Source: an uncultured Phenylobacterium sp. (GTDB taxonomy: Bacteria > Pseudomonadota > Alphaproteobacteria > Caulobacterales > Caulobacteraceae). Taken from it: 7,051 nucleotides of DNA. The stretch's first letter is position 1. The number at the start of each line of letters is the position of its first letter. Shown here piece by piece: positions 1-5,719 of this stretch. The position numbers and the translations under genes are program-made. Location: the NCBI GenBank assembly GCA_945952175.1, contig CAMFHW010000216.1, positions 1 to 7,051 on the forward strand, written 5' to 3'. Under the pieces are notes generated by a model that was not told where the DNA came from, made no database searches, and saw nothing but the letters and a program-made list of their open reading frames with translations.

Positions 1-317
1 ACTATGACTGCGACCGCTGGTCCTGCATGCCGCGCGCCGGCGCCTCCGCCCCGCCCGTCGCCGCGGTCTGGACCCGCCGCGCCTCGACCGTCGACAAGAA
101 GCTGCCGATCTTCTGCGCCTATTCGGAGGTGATCATCCTGCGCGGCGAGACCGATCCTGCCGTTTGCTCGAAGGCGCTCGTGCTGACCGCCCGCGACTTC
201 GAGCGTGGCGGCTCAGCCGAGCTCTACCGCCAGCGCGACGGCCATTGGCGCATCGTGTGGGCCCAGCCCCTGCGTGGCGACCGCCCCTGGACGCGGGGCG
301 TCACCGAGGACGAATAG
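1..317 (+). CDS. comEC: ComEC/Rec2-family DNA uptake protein, C-terminal fragment (5' end outside window)
   Basis: The reading frame is open from position 3 (positions 1-2 finish an earlier codon) to a TAG at 315-317, giving about 104 C-terminal residues. ComEC proteins are polytopic inner-membrane channels that carry single-stranded DNA into the cytoplasm during transformation, and many end in a metallo-beta-lactamase-like domain. What is visible fits the tail of that domain: a Cys-rich YDCDRWSC stretch at the start, a VLTARDFERGG segment in which the strand leads to an Asp-Phe, then a WRIVWAQPLRGDRPW ending. The RGDRPW-type ending is familiar from alphaproteobacterial ComEC proteins. The position next to lexA also matches gene order in related genomes. 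An internal ATG at 27 is not a credible start, because the frame continues upstream and no SD precedes it. Membrane and channel domains are not in view, so the name rests on the tail and on context. Confidence 0.72.
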   Translation, partial: YDCDRWSCMPRAGASAPPVAAVWTRRASTVDKKLPIFCAYSEVIILRGETDPAVCSKALVLTARDFERGGSAELYRQRDGHWRIVWAQPLRGDRPWTRGVTEDE

Positions 318-321
318 CCCC

Positions 322-1017
322 TTAGTGGTAGCGGCGGATCAGGCCGACCAGCCGGCCCTGCACCTGGACCTGGTCCGGTCCGAAGATGCGGGTCTCGTAG
401 GCCGGGTTCGCCGCTTCCAGGGCGATGGACGCGCCCTTCTTGCGCAGGCGCTTCAGGGTGGCTTCCTCGCCCATGACCAGGGCGACGACGATGTCGCCGG
501 ACGTCGCCGAGTCCGAGCGGCGGATCACCACATAGTCGCCGTCCAGGATGCCGGCGTTGATCATCGAGTCGCCCTGCACCTCGAGGACGAAGTGCTCGCC
601 GGCGCCCAGCATGGTCTCCGGCACCGGCAGGCGGTCACGTTCCTGCTGGATCGCCTCGATCGGCGTACCCGCCGCGATCTTGCCCAGCACCGGCAGCTCG
701 CGCACGTCGTTGGCGGGCGTGAGGCCCGCGCCCGCTTCGCCAGGCTCAACCAGTTGCGGCTTGAACGGCGCGCGGCCCTTGGGCGGCGCCGTCGTCGTCG
801 CCTGCTGCGGCAGCTTCACCACCTCCAGCGCCCGGGCGCGGTGGGGCAGGCGGCGCAGGAAGCCGCGCTCTTCCAGCGCCGTGATCAGGCGATGGATCCC
901 TGACTTCGAAGCCAGGTCCAGCGCTTCCTTCATCTCATCGAACGAAGGGGAGACCCCGGTCTCCTTGATCCGCTCGTGGATGAACATGAGCAGTTCGTGT
1001 TGTTTGCGGGTGAGCAT
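322..1017 (-). CDS. lexA: LexA, SOS-response transcriptional repressor and self-cleaving peptidase
   Basis: This 231-residue protein represses SOS genes and is inactivated by RecA-stimulated self-cleavage. The N-terminal winged helix-turn-helix spans about residues 1-70, starting MLTRKQHELLMFI, with the alphaproteobacterial recognition region FDEMKEALDLASKSGIHRL. A long Pro/Ala-rich linker (about 70-105) leads to the S24 peptidase domain. Cleavage is expected at Ala116-Gly117 (in GKIAAGTP), with nucleophile Ser151 (GDSM) and general base Lys189 (TLKRL). All catalytic residues are present, so it should be functional. An in-frame TTG two codons upstream (1021-1023) is possible, but the ATG at 1015-1017 has an AAGGG SD nine bases ahead while the TTG has it only three away, so ATG is preferred. 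The gene ends TAA, four bases from the convergent comEC stop. A perfect SOS box in its promoter indicates autorepression. Confidence 0.97.
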   Translation of the reverse strand: MLTRKQHELLMFIHERIKETGVSPSFDEMKEALDLASKSGIHRLITALEERGFLRRLPHRARALEVVKLPQQATTTAPPKGRAPFKPQLVEPGEAGAGLTPANDVRELPVLGKIAAGTPIEAIQQERDRLPVPETMLGAGEHFVLEVQGDSMINAGILDGDYVVIRRSDSATSGDIVVALVMGEEATLKRLRKKGASIALEAANPAYETRIFGPDQVQVQGRLVGLIRRYH

Positions 1018-1026
1018 GGCCAAGAG

Positions 1027-1031
1027 CCCTT
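1027..1031 (-). promoter_or_regulatory. Ribosome binding site of lexA
   Basis: On the minus strand AAGGG lies nine bases ahead of the ATG at 1017 and only three ahead of the alternative TTG at 1023. This spacing decides the start codon in favour of ATG and gives a 231-residue LexA. Confidence 0.65.
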
Positions 1032-1033
1032 GA

Positions 1034-1048
1034 GAACAAAGCGAAAAC
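1034..1048 (-). promoter_or_regulatory. Degenerate second LexA box
   Basis: Read on the minus strand this is GTTT-N7-GTTC, a 7-of-8 match to the alphaproteobacterial LexA operator GTTC-N7-GTTC. It sits between the perfect SOS box and the lexA SD, a position where a second LexA dimer could block transcription. The mismatch in one half-site makes this tentative; a chance match cannot be excluded. Confidence 0.35.
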
Positions 1049-1058
1049 CCTTGGTCGT

Positions 1059-1073
1059 GTTCTCTAGGTGTTC
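1059..1073 (+). promoter_or_regulatory. Perfect SOS box (LexA operator) in the lexA promoter
   Basis: The plus strand reads GTTC TCTAGGT GTTC, an exact match to the GTTC-N7-GTTC direct repeat used by LexA in alphaproteobacteria. It lies downstream of the TTGACA at 1082-1087 and covers the stretch where the -10 element should be, as seen from lexA. It is therefore placed to repress lexA itself. Nothing suggests it controls trpC, which ends upstream of it. Confidence 0.88.
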
Positions 1074-1087
1074 TTAGTTAATGTCAA
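1060..1087 (-). promoter_or_regulatory. Putative lexA promoter (-35 TTGACA)
   Basis: The minus strand carries a perfect TTGACA at 1087-1082. About 13 bases further on is CCTAGAGA, a partial match to the Caulobacter housekeeping -10 style (GCTANAWC); an alternative E. coli-style reading, TAGAGA with a 15-base spacer, is also weak. The -10 region is embedded in the SOS box. The -35 is visible directly; the exact -10 and start point are inference. Confidence 0.55.
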
Positions 1088-1093
1088 GTTGAC
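1083..1093. repeat. Short perfect dyad GTCAA-G-TTGAC at the lexA -35
   Basis: The sequence GTCAAGTTGAC is a perfect inverted repeat with 5-base arms around a single central base. It overlaps the lexA -35 hexamer and places a TTGAC on both strands. It could be a protein-binding site or chance. Confidence 0.3.
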
Positions 1094-1100
1094 CCGCGAT

Positions 1101-1120
1101 CTGGGGCAAAATCACCCCAG
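1101..1120 (-). other. Stem-loop at the trpC stop codon
   Basis: CTGGGG (1101-1106) and CCCCAG (1115-1120) form a perfect 6-base stem around an 8-base loop that contains the trpC TGA. There is no T-run on either strand, so it does not qualify as a standard intrinsic terminator. It marks the boundary between the trp genes and the lexA promoter and could act as an RNA 3'-end structure. Confidence 0.35.
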
Positions 1121-1896
1121 AAGGGCCTGGGTCGCCGCCGTGACATCGGCCTGGCGCATCAGGCTCTCGCCCACCAGCATCGCCTTGGCGCCCGAGCCTT
1201 CCAGCCGCGCCGCATCGGCGGGCGTGAAGATGCCGCTTTCCGTGACCAGCAAGGCGTTTGCGGGGGCAAGCGCCGCCAGTTTCTCGGTGTTTGCGAGGTC
1301 GATCTCGAAGGTCCGGAGGTCGCGGTTGTTGACGCCGACCAAGCTCGCGCCGAGTGCGCCCGCGCGCGCCATCTCGGCCTCGTCGTGCACCTCGACCAGG
1401 GCGTCCATGCCGAATCGGGCGGCCTCGGCGAGCAACTCGGCGGCCAGCGAATCGTCGACCATGGCCAGAATCACCAGGATCGCGTCCGCGCCCAGGGCCC
1501 GCGACTCGGCCACCTGCCAGCCGTCGACCAGGAACTCCTTGCGGATGCAGGGCAGGGCGCAAGCCTCGCGCGCGGCGGTCAGGTAGCTGTCGGCGCCCTG
1601 GAAGCTCGGCGCATCGGTCAGCACCGACAGGCAGGCCGCGCCACCGGCCTCGTAGGCCCTGGCCAGGGTCGGGGGGTCGAAATCCGCCCGGATCAGCCCC
1701 TTGGAGGGCGAGGCCTTCTTGATCTCGGCGATCAGGGCCAGGCGGCCGGGACTGTGGGCGCGCTCCAGCGCTGCCTTGAAGCCGCGCGGCGCGCTGGCTG
1801 CGAAGGCGGCGCCCTCCAGCGCGGTATAGGACCGCGCCACCTTCCGCGCCGCGACGTCCTCGCGCTTGTAGGCGGCGATCTTCTCCAGGATGTCGC

Positions 1897-1900
<4 letters not shown>
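1112..1900 (-). CDS. trpC: Indole-3-glycerol-phosphate synthase TrpC
   Basis: TrpC closes the ring of 1-(2-carboxyphenylamino)-1-deoxyribulose 5-phosphate to indole-3-glycerol phosphate, a cytoplasmic step of tryptophan synthesis. The 262 residues are a normal length for a monofunctional enzyme with no TrpF fusion. Family residues of the (beta/alpha)8 barrel are present: Glu59 and Lys61 in IAEIKKASPSKG, Lys121 in CIRKEF, Glu170 in LVEVHDE, Asn191 in GVNNRDL and Ser222 in VTESGI, plus the C-terminal phosphate loop LVGESLM. The start is a GTG at 1898-1900 (MSDILEK), overlapping the trpD stop as GTGA, so translation is probably coupled to trpD. A GGGG a few bases upstream is a weak SD. The frame stays open into trpD upstream of this GTG, but that part has no TrpC similarity. 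The gene is the last of the trp run before the lexA promoter. Confidence 0.97.
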
Positions 1901-2916
<1,016 letters not shown>

Positions 2917-2917
2917 G

Positions 2918-3508
2918 TCAGGCGATCGCCAGCGGCTTCACGCCCGCCAGTTCCAGGAAATTGGCCAGCAGCTTGTGGCCGCCCTCGGTGGCGATGGATT
3001 CCGGGTGGAACTGTACGCCGTGTACGGGCCGCTCCCTGTGCTGGAAGCCCATGATCTCGCCGTCCTCGGTCCAGGCGGTCACTTCCAGCACGTCCGGCAG
3101 GCTCTCCTTGGCCACCGACAGGCTGTGATAGCGGGTCGCGGTGAACGGCTGCGGCATGCCGGCGAACACACCCTTGCCGGTGTGGCTGATCGCGCTGGTC
3201 TTGCCGTGCATGATCGCCTTGGCGCGGATCACCTCGCCGCCATAGGCCTGGCCGATCGACTGGTGGCCGAGGCAGACGCCCAGGATCGGCAGGTCGGCCG
3301 GCGCGCCGCCGATCAGGCCAAGGCAGATGCCGGCCTCGTTCGGGGTGCAGGGGCCCGGCGACAGCAGCACGCCCTGCGGGCGCAGGCCGAGCGCCTCCTG
3401 AACGGTGAGCGCATCGTTGCGATAGACGAGCGTCTCCGCCCCCAACTCGTTCAGATAGTGGACGAGGTTGTAGGTGAAGCTGTCGTAGTTATCGATCACC
3501 AGGATCAT
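2918..3508 (-). CDS. trpG: Anthranilate synthase component II (glutamine amidotransferase) TrpG
   Basis: TrpG hydrolyses glutamine and passes ammonia to TrpE for anthranilate formation. The 196-residue class I amidotransferase has the opening MILVIDNYDSFTYNLV, the oxyanion loop LLSPGPCTP, the nucleophile Cys79 in GVCLGHQSIGQ and the other triad members His168 and Glu170 in VQFHPESI. The length is typical of a stand-alone TrpG/PabA, with no fusion to TrpD. The frame is open well upstream, but the ATG at 3506-3508 starts the conserved sequence and has a strong AAGGGAG SD six bases ahead. TrpG is separated from its partner trpE by about 680 bases holding two other genes, one in the opposite direction, so it may have its own promoter. 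The paralogue PabA is hard to exclude by sequence, but the coupling to trpD favours TrpG; it could serve both pathways. Confidence 0.95.
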   Translation of the reverse strand: MILVIDNYDSFTYNLVHYLNELGAETLVYRNDALTVQEALGLRPQGVLLSPGPCTPNEAGICLGLIGGAPADLPILGVCLGHQSIGQAYGGEVIRAKAIMHGKTSAISHTGKGVFAGMPQPFTATRYHSLSVAKESLPDVLEVTAWTEDGEIMGFQHRERPVHGVQFHPESIATEGGHKLLANFLELAGVKPLAIA

Positions 3509-3514
3509 GCGGCA

Positions 3515-3521
3515 CTCCCTT
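3515..3521 (-). promoter_or_regulatory. Ribosome binding site of trpG
   Basis: The minus strand reads AAGGGAG, six bases before the ATG at 3508. It is the strongest SD in the window and fixes the trpG start. It begins two bases after the 3' arm of a possible hairpin (3524-3542). Confidence 0.8.
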
Positions 3522-3523
3522 AT

Positions 3524-3546
3524 GCGCAGCTTGGTCCTGCGCCAAG
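3524..3546 (-). other. Two mutually exclusive hairpins in the trpG leader
   Basis: In the trpG leader RNA, GCGCAG (3542-3537) can pair with CTGCGC (3529-3524) around a 7-base loop. Alternatively, CTTGG (3546-3542) can pair with CCAAG (3534-3530) around a 7-base loop. The arms interlock, so only one simple hairpin can form at a time. The first ends two bases before the SD. A role in translational control is possible but not shown. Confidence 0.35.
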
Positions 3547-3562
3547 GCCCCGCATCGCCCGT

Positions 3563-3581
3563 CATATGGGAAGCGCATATG
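3563..3581. repeat. Paired CATATG palindromes in the divergent trpG / small-gene interval
   Basis: CATATG occurs at 3563-3568 and again at 3576-3581, separated by seven bases, so the whole 19 bases is also a dyad. It lies in the 81 bases between the trpG start (3508, -) and the small plus-strand gene (3590). Such spacing suits a dimeric regulator, but the second copy is very close to the start codon of the plus gene, so this is only a candidate site. Confidence 0.3.
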
Positions 3582-3589
3582 CTCTGGCC

Positions 3590-3802
3590 ATGCCGCTTCC
3601 TGATTCCCGGCCCTTCTTCGCGCTCGACGCCCGCAAGATGAGGCTGGCCGACAACCTGCTGATCGAGCCCCGCCGGGTCGAGCGCGCCTGGCCGGCCCTG
3701 GCGGCGGCCGGCTTCGCGGCAGCCTCGGCGCTGGCGCTCGCCACCGCGACCATCCTGGCCCCGCCGGTCGTGACGCAGCACGTGGTGAGGTCGAGCCGCT
3801 AG
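3590..3802 (+). CDS. Small putative single-pass membrane protein, unknown function
   Basis: I do not recognise this 70-residue protein. It begins MPLPDSRPFFALDARKM, continues with a charged segment (LADNLLIEPRRVERAW) and then has one hydrophobic Ala/Leu-rich stretch of about 25 residues (roughly 43-60, ending TILAPP), followed by a short tail ending RSSR. The charged stretch before the hydrophobic one suggests an inner-membrane anchor with a cytoplasmic N-terminus. Third codon positions are almost all G or C from about 3608 onward, which supports real coding on the plus strand rather than a shadow. The start is uncertain: ATGs in frame lie at 3566, 3590 and 3638. None has a well-spaced SD, and 3638 overlaps the stop of a tiny upstream frame. 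The gene is divergent from trpG and convergent, with a 13-base gap, on the unknown gene at 3816-4127. Confidence 0.6.
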   Translation: MPLPDSRPFFALDARKMRLADNLLIEPRRVERAWPALAAAGFAAASALALATATILAPPVVTQHVVRSSR

Positions 3803-3815
3803 GGCTCTTTGCGCT

Positions 3816-4127
3816 TCATTTCAGTTGGAGTGAATCCGGTCCTCGCACCTCGGTCCAGTCAACGCCTCCCAGCAAAGCCGAAAGAAGGCGCATAGCACTG
3901 GTGCGATTGAGCGCGACTGACTTCGGATAAATGCCATCAACACCAGATATTCCGCTGGAAAAGATCGCGTCCATGCGGACGTCCGGAGGGCCGACCCAAA
4001 GCTCGCCACGGTGCTTGTGTGTTAGAAAAAAGACTCGCCAATTTTCACCTGCGAGCCTGAGGCATCCTTCGACGTAGTTGTTATCCTCATCATCGAGGAT
4101 AATATCGAACGTGATTTCGCCCTTCAT
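3816..4127 (-). CDS. Hypothetical protein of atypically low G+C between trpE and trpG
   Basis: I do not recognise this 103-residue soluble protein. It opens MKGEITFDIILDDEDNNYVEG, has an acidic patch (DDEDNN), a middle with aromatic beta-strand character (ENWRVFFLTHKH, ELWVGPP) and a C-terminal part likely to be helical (SAMRLLSALLGG) ending DSLQLK. There is no signal peptide, no membrane segment and only one Cys. Counted by hand, its G+C is about 53%, against 75% in a sampled 60-base stretch of trpE, and codons with A or T in third position are common. This suggests recent acquisition or a gene under different constraint. I prefer the ATG at 4125-4127; a GTG at 4149-4151 would add eight residues. 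SD support is weak (GGGG about eight bases ahead). It is co-directional with trpE, 59 bases downstream. The general look is that of small accessory or immunity-like proteins, but that is only an impression. Confidence 0.62.
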   Translation of the reverse strand: MKGEITFDIILDDEDNNYVEGCLRLAGENWRVFFLTHKHRGELWVGPPDVRMDAIFSSGISGVDGIYPKSVALNRTSAMRLLSALLGGVDWTEVRGPDSLQLK

Positions 4128-4134
4128 GAAACGA

Positions 4135-4148
4135 GCCCCGCATGGGGC
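4135..4148 (-). other. Small hairpin just ahead of the unknown gene
   Basis: GCCCC (4144-4148 read on the minus strand) and GGGGC (4135-4139) pair around a 4-base loop. The 3' arm contains the only SD-like GGGG for the ATG at 4127, so folding would hide it. The hairpin is short and could be chance. Confidence 0.3.
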
Positions 4149-4174
4149 CACTTTTGCGGAGTTTGAGGCGCTAA

Positions 4175-4185
4175 CCTAGACTAGG
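4175..4185. repeat. CCTAG-A-CTAGG dyad just after trpE
   Basis: A perfect inverted repeat with 5-base arms around one base lies two bases beyond the trpE stop. One central base is too short for an RNA hairpin, so it is not a terminator. It contains CTAG twice, a tetramer that is uncommon in many bacterial genomes. It could be a protein-binding site or part of an old insertion boundary. Confidence 0.3.
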
Positions 4186-4186
4186 C

Positions 4187-5719
4187 TCAGACGAACCGCC
4201 AGGCCTCTTCGGCCGCGCGGCGCAGGGCGCGGGCCTTGTGCAGGGTCTCGTCGTACTCGGCGTCGGCGTCGCTGTCGGCCACCACGCCGCCGCCGGCCTG
4301 GACGTACATCTGGCCGTCCTTGAACAGCGCCGTGCGCAGCACGATGCAGGTGTCCACCGAACCGTCGGCGCCGAAGTATCCGACCGCGCCGGCATAGGCG
4401 ATGCCGCGCTTTTCGATCTCCAGCTCGTCGATGATCTCCATGGCGCGCACCTTGGGCGCGCCGGAGAGCGTGCCGGCGGGCAGGGCGGCCATCAGCACGT
4501 CGACCGGGTCCAGGCCGTCCGGGGCGTCGCCCTCGACGTTGGAGACCAGGTGCATGACGTGGCTGTAGCGCTCCACGAAGAAGCTGGCGGTCACCCGCAC
4601 GTGCGCGCCTTTGGAGGGCGTCGGCGGGGAATTGGCGCCGGCCGCGTTGAGCATCGCCACACGGCCGACGTCGTTGCGGCCGAGATCCAGCAGCATCAGG
4701 TGCTCGGCCCGCTCCTTGGGGTCGGCGATCAGCTCGGCCTCCAGCCGACGGTCCTCTTCCGACGTCTCGCCGCGGGGGCGGGTGCCGGCGATCGGGCGGA
4801 TGGTGATCTTGCCGTCGCGCAGCCGCACCAGGATCTCGGGGCTGGAGCCGGCGAGCTGGAAGTCCCCGAAGTTCAGGTAGAACAGGAACGGCGAGGGGTT
4901 CATGCGCCGCAGCGAGCGGTAGAGCGCGAACGGGTCATGCCCGAACGGCGAGCGGAACCGGTGGCTCGGCACCACCTGGAAGATGTCGCCGGCCAGGATG
5001 TAGTCCTTCGCCTTGGCGACCACATCTCGATAGTCGTCGCGGCTCACCGGCGTTGTGAAACGGTCGGGCTCCGGCTGGGCTGCGCCGGAGAACGACGGCG
5101 CCTGGCCCTTCAGGTCCTCGCGCACGGCCTCCAGGCGCGCCACGGCGGCCTCGAACGCCTCGCGTGGGGCCTGGGCCGAGGGCCGCACCGTCGTCACCAG
5201 CACGATCTCCTGGGCGATGGCGTCGAAGATCGCGACCACCGAGGGGCGGATCATCAGGCCGTCGGGCAGGCCCAGCGGATCGGGATTGATGTTCGGCAGC
5301 TTCTCGACCAGCCGGATCATGTCGTAGCCGATGGCCCCGAACACGCCCGCCGACATCGGCGGCAGGCCCGCGGGCAGGTCGAGCCGCGAGGCGGCCACCA
5401 GGTCGCGCAGGCTGTCCAGCGCGCCGCCGGCCTGGGGCGTGAACCGCTCGGCGGCGATGTCCGCGCCCTCGGCGATCTCGGCCTGGTCGCCCCGGCAGCG
5501 CCAGACCAGGTCCGGCTTCATGGCGATCACCGAATAGCGTCCGCGCCAGGCGCCGCCTTCCACGCTCTCGAACAGGAAGGCGTAGGGCCGGCCGTGGGCC
5601 AGCTTCAGATAGGCCGAGACCGGCGTCTCCAGGTCGTCGATCAGCCGGGTCCAGACGACCTGCGAGGCCCCGTTCGCGTACTTCGCCTGGAAGTCGTCGA
5701 ACCCGGGCTCGATCGTCAC
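4187..5719 (-). CDS. trpE: Anthranilate synthase component I TrpE
   Basis: TrpE converts chorismate plus ammonia from TrpG into anthranilate, the first committed step to tryptophan. The 510 residues comprise the N-terminal domain (about 15-190), with FLFES (48-52) and the RGRYSVIAM region that resemble the tryptophan feedback site, and the chorismate-binding domain (about 225-505). In the latter, PSPFLFYLNFGDFQLAGSSPE, RPIAGTRPRG, DLGRNDVGRV, ERYSHVMHLVSNVEG (His390), AGTLSGAPKVRAM and DETLHKAR are all present, so the enzyme should be active and probably feedback-inhibited. Between GRVA and VRVT is an unusual 18-residue segment (356-373) where homologues have about four. The start is a GTG at 5717-5719, overlapping the upstream ppiD stop as GTGA, with GGGGA seven bases ahead. 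The frame stays open far into ppiD, but that upstream part is a shadow. Translation is likely coupled to ppiD. Confidence 0.97.
   Translation of the reverse strand: MTIEPGFDDFQAKYANGASQVVWTRLIDDLETPVSAYLKLAHGRPYAFLFESVEGGAWRGRYSVIAMKPDLVWRCRGDQAEIAEGADIAAERFTPQAGGALDSLRDLVAASRLDLPAGLPPMSAGVFGAIGYDMIRLVEKLPNINPDPLGLPDGLMIRPSVVAIFDAIAQEIVLVTTVRPSAQAPREAFEAAVARLEAVREDLKGQAPSFSGAAQPEPDRFTTPVSRDDYRDVVAKAKDYILAGDIFQVVPSHRFRSPFGHDPFALYRSLRRMNPSPFLFYLNFGDFQLAGSSPEILVRLRDGKITIRPIAGTRPRGETSEEDRRLEAELIADPKERAEHLMLLDLGRNDVGRVAMLNAAGANSPPTPSKGAHVRVTASFFVERYSHVMHLVSNVEGDAPDGLDPVDVLMAALPAGTLSGAPKVRAMEIIDELEIEKRGIAYAGAVGYFGADGSVDTCIVLRTALFKDGQMYVQAGGGVVADSDADAEYDETLHKARALRRAAEEAWRFV

Noticed and set aside
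295..321. Possible bidirectional terminator between comEC and lexA (GGGGC ... GCCCC)
   Set aside because: The arms are only five bases with a 17-base loop, most of it inside comEC, and there is no T-run on either strand.
205..903. Plus-strand open frame antisense to lexA
   Set aside because: Its product is Arg/His/Gln-rich shadow sequence; the minus strand encodes a complete, motif-intact LexA, and the first part overlaps the comEC tail out of frame.
2921..2930. GGCGATCGCC palindrome at the end of trpG, resembling the cyanobacterial HIP1 repeat
   Set aside because: It encodes part of the TrpG C-terminus and is a single copy in the window. Such palindromes are expected by chance in GC-rich DNA, and HIP1 is a cyanobacterial feature.
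3509..3589. Trp attenuator ahead of trpG
   Set aside because: No short frame with consecutive Trp codons is present on the minus strand, and neither hairpin is followed by a T-run.
3562..3753. Minus-strand 63-codon frame opposite the small membrane-protein gene
   Set aside because: Ala/Ser/Arg-rich product without a structured pattern. The plus strand has near-uniform G/C third positions and a clear hydrophobic segment, so the plus-strand reading is preferred.
3509..3781. N-terminal extension of TrpG by 91 residues
   Set aside because: Conserved TrpG sequence begins at the ATG at 3508, which has a strong SD; the extension is the complement of the small plus-strand gene.
3803..3815. Terminator between the two convergent small genes
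   Set aside because: Only 13 bases separate the stops, and I see no stem followed by a T-run on either strand.
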